The notes: a model not told the origin generated them from the letters alone. Positions 52,398 to 64,000 are shown, counted from the first letter of the stretch. The stretch: DNA of 64,000 nucleotides from Cavia porcellus (GCF_034190915.1 NW_026947484.1:187172982-187236981); one strand, 5' to 3'. Numbers and translations: made by a program.

Positions 52398-55300
52398 CTG
52401 TTAAAAACAAATACCAGATAGATACTCAGGTTATTTTTAATACTGAAGAAAAAGGTTCTTTAGTGATAAGGGTATAGATTTAGTTTTGAACTGTTTCTGG
52501 ATCCCAATGAGGCGATTGGCTGTTTTGCTCTAGAGGCAGGATGACTTAGTAGCTTTATATTTTTTCCTTATTTCCAACATAGGGGACATCACTTCAGGAA
52601 GTGCCTGGATTGGGAAGAGGCAGGTGTTTGAAGAGCTGGGACTGGGAGCCTACATTTTCAGTGTACCTAGAGTAACTAATGCATCTTTCTCTACATGTGT
52701 CTCACGTAACACAACATACTTAACATACACACAGTACATACCAGAATTCTTGTGGGTCTGTTTCAAAAAACTACATTGGAGAATTATTTAGATCCTGAAG
52801 TACCAGTAACAGACTGGTGGCAAATTTAAAATGGATTTGGGGGGCCTTTTTATGACCCTGAAATAAATTTATAGGATACCACAGCTGAAAAACATTAGGG
52901 GTACACTTTGACAGTCAGGGTACTGAGGTCTGAATGGGTATGAGACCTCCCTGAAGCCACATTGCTATGAACCTTAGAAACATGAAAGGTGAGTAGTTTC
53001 AGAAAGAAATATGCCTTAAAGTAGTGCTTAGAACTTGGACATGATTTTTGGCTATTATAAACCAATGCTAAGCAAGTGTTTTACCACTGAGCTACCTCCT
53101 GGCCCCTTTTAAATGTTGAGGTCTTGGCCAAGTTCCAGGCTGACTTTGAATCTGCAGTACTCTTGCCTCTCAGTGTCTTGAGTAGCTGGATTATGCTTTC
53201 TGCCTCCACTGTATCTTGAATTGTCGTGTCTGTACCCCTGTGCAGGTAACAGGAGTATTCTGGATTCATGGCAGTGGTCCCTTACCAGTACTCAACTTGA
53301 GCTATAGTTCATTCTAAATATTCACTAAAGAGGAATTAGAGAGGAATTGTGTGTGTGAATAAAAGGTTATATCCATACTCTGAGTTGCAGGTTGGGTACA
53401 GTAGAGATTGCTTATCTGTCTCCTGAGGGTGTTTTGTTTTGTTTTGTTTTGTTTTGTTTTGTTTTGTTGGTACCGAAGATAGAACTCCCAACCTTACGCT
53501 CGCCAGGCAGGCACCTGTACTGCTGAGCTGTATCACCAGCCCCTATCTTCTGAGTGAAGAGCAGCAGCCTGGGGAGGCTGTTTTCCTGAGTTTCTCATTT
53601 TAACTTTAATGTTAGCCCAGTTTGGAAGGCAGGAGCATCAGTATTTATTCCTCAAGTATTGATAATTGCCACATGATTCTCTAAAATGGAATACAACAAT
53701 AAGCAAAGTCGGGAATCTTTAGCTCCACTGAAAAAAGTTCGAATTGGAGAACAGTGAGTCTGTTACCTGTGATTCCGTATTTCAAAAACTTAACATGAAT
53801 CCAAGTCAGGCCCATTTCTTGGAAGTTACTTCATTTATAGACATTTTTGAATAAAATGAACTATAGCCAGCAGGTCTGTCCAACCAACTTTAATGATGCT
53901 TAATAATGGTTGGATAGGGCCTAGCAACACCTGTGCTCCCCTAAGTTCAGGGCTAGGGGAAGATTCTTTTATCCTTGTCTTTTTTTTTTTTTTTTTTTTT
54001 CTCTTTTTATCAGTACCGGGGATTGAACTCAGGACCGCCTGCTTGCAAGGCAGGTGCGTAATGCCGCTGAGCTAAATCCCCAGCCCTATCCTTGTCTTGT
54101 TTATCCTTATTCCAAACTGGTAAGAAATACGTGTAGGTTGCTTGGTTATATGAGTAAAAGCTAAGTATTTCTTTGAAATTGCTTACTCTGTCCTCTCACT
54201 AAAATCTATGCTTCTAAATATTTCCAATTTGAAAGATTTCTGGTAGTCCTGGATTGTTTTTCTTTTAAACACACTGAAAAATGACCTGCTGTCTTAATTT
54301 ATAATAATTAATCATCTCAGTGATACTTCTGATCGTTGTGTCTGACAGTAATTTTTGCGAAACTCTTCAGTTCACTCAGATATAAAGGAAAGCTTTACAT
54401 AGAACTGTGCAGCCTGGATCCCTTTGAAAGTTACTAAGTTCCCCAGCAACCGCTCCTGATCAGCCTGTTACATGAGTTACCCAACTCGCATTAAAGCCGT
54501 GACAGTAATTACTCTGTCCCCCACATCCAGGTTTTCCCCTCATCAAAAGCTAAATGAATGTTAAAGATCATGCTGACAGCCCTTGTTCACCTTGCCGGCT
54601 GCACTCTGTCCCTGCAGGATAACTGTGGGGATCAGGGAAGGTGGGGGCAGCATGTTGCCATGGCCACCCGTGAGCTACGCCGGACCTGGCATTAGCTGCT
54701 GACAGCACTGAACTTATCACCCACTTTTAATGCTGGTGTGAAGGAAGGAGCCCTATGTAAAACTTCTGTCTTGTGGCTGAAAAGAAAGTTCCCCGAGCTT
54801 CTGTGTACCACTGTGCCTGAGGGGACTGTGCTCCCCTGTGTTCTGTTGACGGCCTTCCTGTTTCTGGTAAGGACACTGGATTATCTTCTGTGACACCTGC
54901 ATGGGATAAGGGCTCCCAATGCATTCTTTGAAGAAAATACTTTAACTTCTGTATGTGTATGTAGAGGTGTTCAGTGTTAGTTACCATTTATTTCTACTAG
55001 AGGTAATAATAGTTTCTAGGGATGAAAAATAATTTGTCTTATGTAGACAAGCTTTACAGTAATAATTCAATGACAGAGGGGTAAAAACATGCATACATGA
55101 CCATTCGAAAACCCAGGCTATCTCTGTTCTAATGTCCTGCACATCGAGTACTGAATTAAAAACAGAAACTCTTCCTGTTTTCTCTGCCACTTGTTTTGCT
55201 AAAACAGTGGCTGCCTTACCTGAACTGAGACGCAGCGCAGGAGGGGGTCTTGAGGGTTTTGTGGGATGATACACTTTCCCTTCCTGAGAACAACCTGAAA

Positions 55301-58300
55301 TCAACCAACAACAGTCAGGTCTGACTCATTAGAGCTGTGGCCTGCCAAGTTCTGAATTCCTTACTGAGGTAAGGGCTTGCAGGTGACTTTCCTTACTTGG
55401 CAGCAAGGGAAGCTAGGCATGTGTGGAAACAGGTTGAGAATCTCATATCTGAAATGCTCAGGACCAGAAATGATCGGATTTTGGAGGTTTTGTTTTTGGA
55501 TTTGGGGATATTGGGTAGACTTAACTGGTTGGCCCTAAATAAAAAATCTGAAATGTTCTAATGTTGGGCTAGAGATTCTTTCTCTATAAGACAGGACAAA
55601 GTTCTGATATTTTACTGCGTGAACTGGAGATCTTTCTAATGATGCCTTGCTGTTGTGGAGCTAGCCAGACTTGTTTTCTGCTGGAGGGTATTTGAATGGG
55701 TTCTTTCCAGAACTAAAAATGTTCCCATTTATAGCAGTGGAAGGTCTTGGGCATTCTCATAGGTGAGCAACCTTGTATTATCCCAGCACAGGAAAAGTCA
55801 GAGTAAGGCAGAGAGGGTCTGAGTCTACAGTCATCCTACAGTCATCCAAATGGGTGGTGTAAGGAAGGGGACACGCATGCCAAAGTTTGGAAGGTTAAGA
55901 CAGGCTTTCAGCCATGGAGCCAGAGGAGAGTCCTGGCTGGAAGACTACCTGGGATTAGACGCCAAAATGCCTCATCAAACCAATTCTGACCCAGAAGTGT
56001 TGGGCAGCACTAAATAGGGTGCTGAGAATCATCCTGGTTTTTAGAATAGGAACGTTTTGTGTTTAATCCGAATGGAAATTTGCCTTCTAGTCTTACTCTC
56101 TGGGTGTGCTTGTTGTAACCTACAAAGTGCTCAGAAGAACACTTACCATAGATCTGCTTGAGCACTGAGTGCCTGGTGGACTTTGTTCCTGCGATGCCCT
56201 TGGGTGGACTCCTGGGGGTCCTGCTTACTGCAGGGGTCTTTGGGAGCTTAAGTGCCAGTTCCTTCCTCCAAACCCCGAGTAGCAGTGCCAGGCACTCTCG
56301 CTCCCATCTGTCGGTGTCTGTAGCTCCGAGCTGCTTCTGGTGCAGAAGGTGGGATAGCTGCTTCCTGAGCTGATAGCTGGTGGGGTCAGAGGAGAGGAGA
56401 GAAGAGGCTTTCAGATAACAGAACTGAGGACACATATTTCTTTGAGTAGCATTTCAAACTGTAGGAATAGTATTTACCAAACTGGGACATTTATTCAGGC
56501 CCATTCTTGACTTGCCAAGGGTCTTCCCCTACCCTCTGCTCTCTGGTAGAGAACCTGAGCTGGGGGTAGGGAGCAGGTATTGGCTGAGCCTGCTGGGAGC
56601 TTGAGTTTGCAGTGGACACAGCTTCCATTCATTCAGTTCTGGGACGGAGACTGTGTCCAGGGAACACCATGGTCTTCAGTTCACAGGACCAGTCCCCCGC
56701 CTCCCATCTCCAGGAGGACGTATTCTCCTGTTTTGTGGGGAATCCCAACATGCCCATCAATTCCTCCGAACCATGGGTTCAGAGGTCTTAGGGCCCCACT
56801 CATCCTCCTCCATCTCAGACAGCGAGAGATGACAGCAAAGTGGCTTCCACGTTTGGGGAATGACCAAGGGTTTTATGCAGCAACTTCCCAGGTTAGCGTG
56901 TCTAGTGTGTTCTTTCAATTTAAAACAGTCAAGCCTTAATTAGTAATAGAACTCACAATTTTAAAATTCAGTTTCATTTTTCTTGAGGCTCAAAGATCAG
57001 TCTACTCACCCCATCTTTACGTATGTTACAGCTCCCTTTCTCCATTCTGGACACATCCTCTATAAAGATAGCCTGCATTTCTTGAGCACTTGATGCCAAA
57101 ACCCTGTGCACTACCCCATCCCTCACTGCTCCTTAGGTTTGGTGTCAGACATACTTCTCCAGGACAGCAATGAAAAATATAATATGGGGAATATTGTTAA
57201 AATAGTAACAGAATCAGTGAAAGTGTTTTTACTATTACCAGGTGCAGCATTCCACATGGGGCATCCCACAAGACTTGAGTCAGTGTCCCCAGGCCTCAGA
57301 ACTGCACAGTGGTGCAGCGTGGGGGTGGGGTTGTGTAACTGCCTTCCAGATGGCACCAGACTGTGAGCTCACTGTTCTTGATGGGAGTGACCCAAGTCTC
57401 ATTTGCTGCTTCGGATACTTACTGACAGCAAATGTCAGCTACCAACTCTTCAAAGGAGTCAAACAACAGACAGTCTAAGAGGGAAACATTTTAGTTAGGA
57501 AGCAGCGGGGGGCCTCCTGAGGTACCCTTCTGGCTTGTTTAGATCCCAGGTTTCAGCCAGAATACTTCACAATAAGTTGCTCTGGACGGTGTTCAGCGCA
57601 TGTTCAGCTCCCAGGGAAGGGAGCAGTGGCTGTTCCCACCTGGGGCTTCAAGGGGAGACTGTCTGGGCTCAAAGTCAGCTCTGGGGTCAGTTCTCCCAGC
57701 TCGGGTTAGGAAGCTGCTTCGCCTTTTTGTGCTTCTGTTGCCTCATCGTTGGGATAGGGATAAGCTCAGCACTACCCAACGGAATACTGTGAGGAGTCAA
57801 TGGATGAGTCTACGTAAAGCTACTTTACACAGTGCCTGGCACAAGTGCCCAATGAATAGTAACTGCTGGTGTGAATGGCGGTGGTAATAACAGCAACCTT
57901 CCACTCTGAGACTGTTCCCTCTATGTGCTTTCTGGGCAGTCCTTGTTCAGCCCCCTCTCAGACAAGTAACGAGAGGCTGCAGCCACTGGCATAACCTTGT
58001 CCAGAGTGAAAAAAACCCACTTTACTTATAATGTAAGCAAAAGTCCTTGAGAAATGTGTCAGGGGTTCAAATGCTGGGTCCGTGCCACAAAGACAAGACA
58101 TTTTTCCTCTGAGTAGTTTGTTTGTCTAAGAAAATGGGAACACAGTGCCTGTCATGATGGCTTCTCATGTGGCTGGGAGATCACATAAGCACAAGCAGAT
58201 ATGAGGGCACAGTTTTCAAAGACTGGACAAGCACAGCCAGCTCACCTGGCTGTGAGTGAGATAGTTTTGGCATACTATTCCCACAGACCCCGTGCCCTGG

Positions 58301-60549
58301 GCCTCCAGGAACTTATCTTCTCCTTTCTTCCTGCCAGTGTTCGTGCTCTTTTGGCCTGTTTTTCTGTTTCTGCTGAAATGGGCCTTGATGCTGGACTTGT
58401 GTGTGGGGATGGAAGCCCCTGAGATGGAAGCCATGGAACTCGTGCCTTTGGCCATGGATCCATCCTGCCCCTGGGAACTGTCATCACTGGAAGACCTGAT
58501 CTGGGGTGTGAAGGAGAGTAGGAGATACACAAAAACTAGGAGCAAAGAACTTTCCAGTCCTCCCAAGAGGTGTCTGTCTCCATTGTGGAAGTGTCTGTCT
58601 CTACCATCCTGGAACATGGATCCAATCTTTTAGGACGACTTCCACCCTAAGTCCCAGTGTCTAACCCATATTTTGAGCTTGACTAGGTTCCCACCAGGTT
58701 TCTATAATAAATTTCAGCTATTCAATCCACTATATCTAAGCCTGGTTCAGGTATTTGGAATATGACTAATTTGTTGACAGTTACATAAAAATTTTTTTAA
58801 AAGTTGTGTTTTCCTTAGGGTTTATAAAATATAAATGAATTCCAGCAACCTATCATATACACATGCAGCAAATTGTTAAATCCTATTTTACTCCTGAGGA
58901 AATAGGCTGGGTCGGGGCCAAATGATTTGTCTAAATTCAGACAACCTAGTAGAGCGACACTGGAAACCCAAGCTTTGTGGATTCCAAACCAGGACTTTTT
59001 CCTTCACCCCCTACTATTCTGAGTATGTTCCTATCTTTCTGTGCAAAAACACTGTACACATAACTTATAACACACAATATAAATCACAAGCATGTACAAG
59101 TGTGAATTTCATGGGCTGGCTCCACAGGAGTTCACTGAGAAGACATCAAAGCATGCAAGGGTATCAGTAACCACCAAAGAACCAAAGATGTCCAGAGCCG
59201 CTTCCTACCTTCGCCAGGCACGCTGGATTACAGCTGCTGCCTTGTTCTTTTTGCGAAACAGATCTTTCCTACTTCTTTCTCTGTGGATTATCTGCAGCCG
59301 GAGCTCTACAGGGAGAAGGTCAATATTCACACTCTGCCCAGAGAGGAGACCAGGTGCCAGAGCCGGCTCCTTAGACACCTGAATGTTCTCAGTTAGGGCA
59401 GCAGGCCCCAGCTTCCTGACTCCTGACCTCACTTCCTTTGTGTTCTCTGATAAATCTGAATAGGCCCCTCCTGCGAGCTTGTCTTGTGTCACTTTGTTTC
59501 TTGACGTGCGCTGGTGGAGAGGATTCTGTCCAGCCTGGACCACCTCACCCCTGGCACTGCCAGGCCGGCTTGAGCCAGCCGGGGAGCACCTTCCTCTGAG
59601 TTCCTGAGTGCGCCTTTTCTGGGGCGCGCTTAGGGCCTTGAGTGCTGAGTCATGCCGTCTGCTGGGCTTCCAGTGTCCATCCTGCGGTGCAAGGCTTGCA
59701 GTCGGCCGGCTGGGGTTCTCCCCTTTGTTATCAGACCCAGACACCCTGCCGGAGGAGGGCTGCTTCAACACACCTGTCCCCTTCTCACATCGATGCATGG
59801 CTGCCTCACCTCTGGACTTCTCAACAGAGGCGGCTACCGAACGCCGGCCTCCGGTGCTGCTTTCATTGGGTCTGATGTGGACACAGGCAGAGTGACCTCT
59901 AGAATGTTCCCTGGGTGTTTCTTAAGGAGACAAAAGGGACAATAGTTATTGTCCAAGATTTACATAGTAGGGCACTTATGCCAGTTTGTTCACATTTTTA
60001 AAATAGTCTTGTACTATAACAAGTATGACTGCAAAATCCTGTTCAACTTCTCTTTCCAGCAACATGATAGATACCCTGAAGGCCCTTACTAATACTAGAA
60101 ACGCTGACCAAGATGTTAAGCACATCCTTTTAAAAGCACTGTCATAGGGCTCAGCGGCACAGCACCTGGCTGGCAAGCTTGAGGTCCTGAGCTGGAGTCC
60201 CAGTACCAAAACAAACAAACAAAACAAAACAAAAAAAAGCATCCTCACAATTTCAAGAAAATAAGAACATCTCTAGGAGCCAAAAGCAGAGAAAATTGAA
60301 AGTCAGAGTGGTAAATGCATGAGCTTAAGTAGCCACTGTCTACATGGGTGGTAGTGATGGGGTGGGCAACAGATGGTCTTATTAAATATCTTCTGGTTGT
60401 GTTTTAAAAGACATTGAGGAACATTAAATGTTTATTATCAAGTCAAGAAGGGTCTGGAAATGCCAGAGTATATGATTCCAATTGTATATGACAGTCTACA
60501 AGAGGCAAAATTATAGACTCAGTGAAAAAGGTAAGTTGTTGCCAGGGGT

Positions 60550-60601
<52 letters not shown>

Positions 60602-61672
60602 ATATGTGGAGCACAGTGGGGTTTTTTGGTAGTGAAACTGCACTGTATGATGCTATAGTTGTGAGTGCATTTGTTCTGCCTTGGATAGGTGGAGTTTGAG
60701 ATGCATTTGACACATCCAAATGAGGACATAAACAAATACATGTAAGTGGAATAAGGAAGAGTCTTTGGCATGAAGGAAGTAAGTGAGTTTGCTGCCTCAG
60801 CTCTTATGTGTGTCCACTGTAGGGTCTTGCTGTACTCAGACCAGTCAGAGCCACCGATTCTGACACTACAATTAATGAGAATAAGAAAATGCCTGGCTGG
60901 TCCTTGAAGCAGTTTCTCCTGAGACTCTCCCAAACCACAATAACACAAGACAGCTTTATCTTACCACCTCATAAGAGCAATCTGCCAACTCCACCAACAG
61001 TATCAGTATAATGAACGGACAGGACTGGTTATTAGAAACCAAAACAACATGGAGTTTTCAGGATGTGAGGCCACCCTGGCAGACTGTGACCAGGTTCACA
61101 GTAGAGCTGACTGGCCTTCAGGTGTGACTCTTCCAGGACATGACTCTTAAGACTAATGTGAATCACCTACTCCGAGCTACACTCAAAAATATAATAAACC
61201 TATCAAGACTGAATCTTAAAAAATGTTCTAGTAACCAGCACAAAAGGAAGAAAAAAGAAACAGAGGACTGAGAACCATGGGAAACAAAATGAATCAGAAA
61301 ATGGTAGTTAAGCGCTAGTAGTTGCCTTAAATGCAAGTGCCTGCATACACCTAAGCCACCCCGTCCCTGGGCTGGCACTAGCTAACAAAGCGCACACACC
61401 TACCGTTTGGTTTTCTGGAGTCTGTTCCCTGCAGGTCTGAGGAGACGTTCTGCTCCTCCTGGCGGGGTCTGCCTGGAGACCTTCTGTCGTCTCCTGGCTC
61501 CGGGCCCTGGGCTTGGTGGCTGGCAGATGGCTGCTTCCTTGGGTCCCTGCTCTGCCTGCTGGGCTCATCCAGGGGACTGAGAAGACAGGGAAGGGCTGGA
61601 GGTCTGCAGCAATTTGGGCTCAACCCTTTCTGCTGTTCTGCTTCTTTCCGCTTGTTTTCTTCTTCCCGCTTT
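52291..61672 (-). CDS. INVS: INVS (inversin), C-terminal five coding exons (gene-level entry; upstream exons outside the window)
   Basis: The minus-strand coding segments, in order, are 61672-61404, 59920-59209, 56376-56147, 55294-55220 and 52397-52291. They sum to 1393 nt and encode about 463 residues plus TGA, matching inversin (human 1065 aa) from about residue 603. All junctions are AG/GT with consistent phases. Inversin defines the proximal inversin compartment of primary cilia and binds calmodulin, Dishevelled and other nephrocystins. Loss causes infantile nephronophthisis (NPHP2) and situs inversus. The ankyrin repeats, first destruction box and first IQ motif are upstream of the window. 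Present here are a basic, Ser/Arg-rich linker, the second destruction box (RKDLFRKKN, RxxLxxxxN form) and the second IQ motif (AAVIQRAWRSYQLRKQ). No disabling change is seen. Confidence 0.96.
53055..53215 (-). mobile_element. B1-ID dimeric SINE
   Basis: The complement of an ID half (aatgctaagcaagtgtttta, ctgagctacctcctggcccc) is followed by the complement of a B1 half (caggctgactttgaatctgc, tcttgagtagctggattatg). Confidence 0.6.
53430..53542 (-). mobile_element. ID-type SINE with (CAAAA)n tail
   Basis: On + a run of about seven ttttg units (53430-53468) is followed by gttggtaccgaagatagaac, ctcgccaggcaggcacctgt and tgagctgtatcaccagcccc. Confidence 0.88.
53981..54086 (-). mobile_element. ID-type SINE with 11-bp target-site duplication
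   Basis: The T run on + is followed by atcagtaccggggattgaac, gcttgcaaggcaggtgcgta and tgagctaaatccccagccc. It is flanked by tatccttgtct at 53970-53980 and 54087-54097. It lies in the last INVS intron. Confidence 0.92.
54098..55219. other. INVS last intron, remaining part without recognised elements
   Basis: About 1.1 kb of moderate-GC sequence between the SINE and the exon at 55220. No exon or repeat is recognised. Confidence 0.5.
55220..55294 (-). CDS. INVS: INVS exon, about residues 1006-1031
   Basis: This 75-nt exon has acceptor ttgatttcag and donor gtaagg. It encodes GCSQEGKVYHPTKPSRPPPA LRLSS, matching the inversin GCSxEGK segment before the final exon. The flanking phases (2 bases in, 1 base out) agree with both neighbours. 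Confidence 0.94.
55295..56146. other. INVS intron
   Basis: 852 bp between coding exons. I see no element that I can name. Confidence 0.6.
56147..56376 (-). CDS. INVS: INVS exon completing IQ2, about residues 930-1006
   Basis: This 230-nt exon has acceptor tgaccccaccag and donor gtaagt. It encodes SYQLRKQLSHLLHQKQLGAT through GIAGTKSTRHSVLKQIY. The basic YQLRKQLSHL segment is the second half of the IQ helix. It ends one base into a glycine codon. Confidence 0.96.
56377..59208. other. INVS intron splitting the IQ2 motif
   Basis: 2.8 kb of GC-moderate, mostly unique-looking intron. Several 80-130-residue frames exist on both strands (for example 58216-58617 on -), but none has exon-compatible ends needed by the transcript or family similarity. 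Confidence 0.6.
59209..59920 (-). CDS. INVS: INVS large exon with second destruction box and first half of IQ2, about residues 692-929
   Basis: This 712-nt exon has acceptor tctccttaag and donor gtagga. It encodes ETPREHSRGHSACVHIRPNE, a long basic Ser/Gly/Arg-rich disordered stretch, then SVNIDLLPVELRLQIIHRER, the destruction box RKDLFRKKN (59244-59270) and NKAAAVIQRAWR. The last two bases start the serine codon completed in the next exon, so the calmodulin-binding IQ motif spans the splice junction. Confidence 0.96.
60145..60238 (+). mobile_element. Diverged ID-type SINE
   Basis: agggctcagcggcacagcac, ctggctggcaagcttgaggt, ggagtcccagtaccaaaaca, then an A-rich (AAAAC)n tail. It lies in an INVS intron. 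Confidence 0.82.
60552..60598. repeat. (GA)n microsatellite
   Basis: About 47 bp of uninterrupted GA dinucleotide repeat in an INVS intron. Confidence 0.95.
61404..61672 (-). CDS. INVS: INVS exon encoding the charged linker, about residues 603-692
   Basis: This 269-nt exon follows a cgacttccag acceptor and ends before gtaggt. It opens with a highly charged helix (KREEENKRKEAEQQKG), then a Pro/Ser/Arg-rich segment including CCRPPALPC, and ends SDLQGTDSRKPN plus the first base of a glutamate codon. The helix resembles the known inversin segment. Low complexity makes the middle poorly conserved. Confidence 0.93.
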
Positions 61673-61988
61673 CTGGAAGTCGAGCAAAAGAGGAGGAGGA
61701 AAAGGTTTAAAGCATACTGCTTGCTCCAGAGTCCTTGAGTTGGACTGAAGTTTTTGGAAGAGCTCCCATATCACAGGAGGGGTTTAGAGATTCACATTTT
61801 CCGGGATGGTCTTTTCTCTAGATAGTGGAGAAGTCCTCCCATTTTACACCACTTTATAGCTTAAGGGTTGATGGAGCCAAAAAGAAATTCATAGACTAAT
61901 CTTTACACTGTTGAGAGACAGCTGACAGACTGCCACACGACTTTACATGAGACAAAACCTTGCTGGGGTGTGTGTGCCCCACACGTGT

Positions 61989-62026
<38 letters not shown>

Positions 62027-62846
62027 TTCTTGAACTACCCAAAACTCCACCCTTTTTCACCTCTTATAGGAGGCGCAGCAGAGTGTACCTGAGGGTGGTT
62101 GTGGGGATGACTTTGAATGTGTGCCACTTAGTGAAAAAAGACCAGTACCAAACCTTTATGATTATATGAAAAACTTACTTGCAAAGGACCTCACCAATGA
62201 TGAAAAGACACCTATGAAGTGCAATAGTGCTGCTGGCTGCCCCAGCTAAGGAGTCAGACCCACACTGCCTTTGCAGATAAGGTCCCGCCAGCAGGATGGT
62301 TTTCAAAAGGTGACCACCACTGGAGGAAAAGCTGCAACCACTGAGAAACAGCAGCATGAAAGAAGGCTGTGTAGGAGAAGCCGGGTCTAGAAATGAGTAG
62401 CAGAGTGACATGGATGGGCGTAAGGCAGCTCAGAAGGGCAGCAGGGTCAGAAAAGGCTCAGGAGCTCGAGGATGAAGGGCTGAAGCACAGGATTTGTTTG
62501 ATTTAATGTCACTATCACTAATTTGTAGTAAAGACAGTAAGGGGGAGAATAATATTTTCTGAATTTCTGCTGAGAACTAGTACAGAATGGGGACCACAGA
62601 ATTCAGGTCCTCTGCTGAGGAACTGTCTATGTAGATGGGGACAGAGACTTACCCTATCATAGAAGAAATGTGACAGTGTGTCTACACAGAAAAGGTAGTC
62701 TGGAAAAATCAAAAAGGACCCAGCTGTTGGTTCCCAAAAACATGTAAGAGTCTGCCAGTCAGGAACATGGGAAGGAAGATCTTAGACTGAAGGAAGAATT
62801 TGGGCAAAGGCAGGCACTGTGGGTAAACAACCTGGTTCCTGCTTTT
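61673..62846. other. INVS intron upstream of the exon at 61404-61672
   Basis: Apart from the GT microsatellite I see no exon or named repeat in this 1.2 kb. Confidence 0.5.
61985..62025. repeat. (GT)n microsatellite
   Basis: About 40 bp of GT repeat with one interruption, in an INVS intron. Confidence 0.95.
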
Positions 62847-63325
62847 TAAAATTTTTTAATTTAAGAGAAAAAAGGCAAAACAGAAAAATTAAGAAGCAAA
62901 CAAATCTAAAAACACCAACAATTAAAGCAAAATGATAACAATAAACAATAATAGCAATATAGATGATAGTAATTTAACAATGGTTGTTATGCTACATATT
63001 GTCTTCAAAATAGTTTCTCAGGTCACCACATACAGTAATAAAACAGTAAAACGGAACAAAACATTAGATTTCAAAAACGAGACAGGAGGAAATCCCCCAC
63101 AGTTGCCACAATGCACACTGCCTTCCTCCAAAGAGATGCCCAGACCAGCAGCTGCAGGCTGCAGTGTTTCACCCTGATCCTCTGAGTTGCTTGGGGGCGG
63201 GGTGGGTGGGTAAAATGCCCCTTTTTTCCCGCAGCCCACAGACCACCTGGCTCTCAAGAGGGCATGGGTTGTCTTCTTGCTGAGTCTCTTCTTGATCGCT
63301 TGGTGGAGGTTGGCTCATGGGAAGG
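62847..63325 (-). mobile_element. Retroelement fragment sharing the tandem-unit 3' region (related to 34330-35060)
   Basis: On + it opens with a T-rich stretch and an A-rich run (aagagaaaaaaggcaaaaca). It then carries aacaatggttgttatgctac, acagtaaaacggaacaaaac, ttgccacaatgcacactgcc and cccagaccagcagctg, matching the order of words in the 34330-34700 units, followed by a G-rich tract (63190-63210). It lies in an INVS intron. There is no coding sequence. Confidence 0.45.
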
Positions 63326-64000
63326 AGTGGTTTGTCTTTGATTTACTGCTTTTGATCTATGATAAATGCATCTGGCATGCAGCTGGTGCTCAGTAGGTAC
63401 CTCCTTCCCAGATAATCCAGGGAGGCTGGAAGCTCTGACTAGGAATGTGGTAGCGAGCACAGGTGATCAAAGTGTAAGACGTTTTCTGGTTCTGCTTCTA
63501 CCAATAATGACCAAGAGACCGAGTGAATTGCTCTCCTGTCTGAACCCAGTTTTCCTGGGTCTAACACTTGTGTGACAGCCCAGAATCCAGCTGGTTTAGA
63601 AATAAGCTGTCTTTGCAGAACTTTGGATGTTTGAGATAGTGAGGTTATTTTACTGTAATACTGGATCCTTTTACAGGGGGACCCTGCTGGGACAAACACT
63701 TTGACAAGCCTGGGGCAAGACAGGACTGGTAGGTGATTAGGGCCCATGTAGTGACCAGTTCTGAGGCTTTGGAGAAAAATGATGCTCTGCAGGAGACTAA
63801 TTTGTTGGTATCTCCAGACAAGGAAGGAGAACATGAAAGAAAAAATGAGAGGGAAGGCAGGTGTGGAGAGCAAAGATGAGAGGTAGGATAGCAAAGGACC
63901 AGGAGTCCTCCCATGGTGAGGAGTTAGAAAAGGACTTTAGGTCTTTACTCCTCACACTTCATGGGCTGAAGCATCTGGGTTTTACTAGCTACATGTTGGA
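63326..64000. other. INVS intron to the window end, no recognised element
   Basis: Moderate-GC sequence. The 151-residue minus-strand frame at 63439-63894 is Leu/Ser-rich with no family match and no splice context, so it is not called as an exon. Confidence 0.5.

Noticed and set aside
54600..54720. GC-richer patch considered as a CpG island or promoter
   Set aside because: CpG density is low and the patch is short. It lies in the last INVS intron with no start-site features.
57106..57792. Overlapping + strand frames (57106-57366, 57242-57478, 57535-57792)
   Set aside because: They overlap each other in different frames within an INVS intron, antisense to the gene. No family match or promoter is seen.
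58216..58617. 133-residue minus-strand frame considered as an extra INVS exon
   Set aside because: The flanking INVS exons join directly in phase (AG + C to serine) and this frame has no inversin similarity.
63439..63894. 151-residue minus-strand frame considered as an upstream INVS exon
   Set aside because: Its Leu/Ser-rich sequence does not resemble inversin, and I could not find matching acceptor and donor sites in the needed phase.

Overview
The window is vertebrate nuclear DNA, almost certainly from a non-murine rodent. It holds two spliced genes with long repeat-filled introns, 7SL-derived B1 SINEs, many tRNA-derived ID-type SINEs, B1-ID dimers, and L1 and ERV debris. The SINE mix resembles the squirrel/dormouse/beaver side of the rodents more than mouse or rat. 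The exact species cannot be read from the sequence.

Two genes lie tail to tail. On the + strand, 2939-50904 carries the last eleven coding exons of TEX10 (a ribosome-biogenesis/chromatin scaffold of the PELP1-WDR18-SENP3-LAS1L complex). They give about 550 residues, equivalent to roughly residues 380-929 of the human protein, with every splice phase matching and a short 3'UTR with ATTAAA at 50990. On the - strand, 61672-52291 carries the last five coding exons of INVS (inversin, a primary-cilium protein). They give about 463 residues, equivalent to roughly 603-1065 of the human protein, and include the second destruction box and second IQ motif. The stop codons are 1.39 kb apart. Neither gene's promoter nor its 5' exons are in the window. 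The order TEX10-INVS, convergent, is the mammalian arrangement (human 9q31).

Most of the rest is transposon-derived. The largest TEX10 intron (3052-21549) holds two colinear 3.2-kb retrotransposons on the - strand. Each has a CpG-bearing 5'UTR, an L1-type ORF1 and a roughly 1.3-kb T-rich 3' region, and no ORF2. They are flanked by 15-bp target-site duplications and look like HAL1 (half-L1) elements. The same intron has a betaretrovirus-like env relic on the - strand (about 15.1-16.4 kb), an L1 ORF2 fragment (17.0-19.3 kb) and a MaLR-like LTR (19.6-20.0 kb). Later introns hold further antisense L1 pieces, a 3.2-kb L1 ORF2 relic (42.0-45.2 kb), a U6 snRNA pseudogene (36.0 kb), a TA-flanked DNA transposon relic (47.4-48.0 kb) and about 35 SINEs.

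I found no sign of a new defence system or new protein-coding gene. The points most worth a second look are the ORF2-less L1 pair with a tandem-unit 3' region, the 78-bp perfect local duplication, the env relic, and the closely spaced TEX10/INVS 3' ends.
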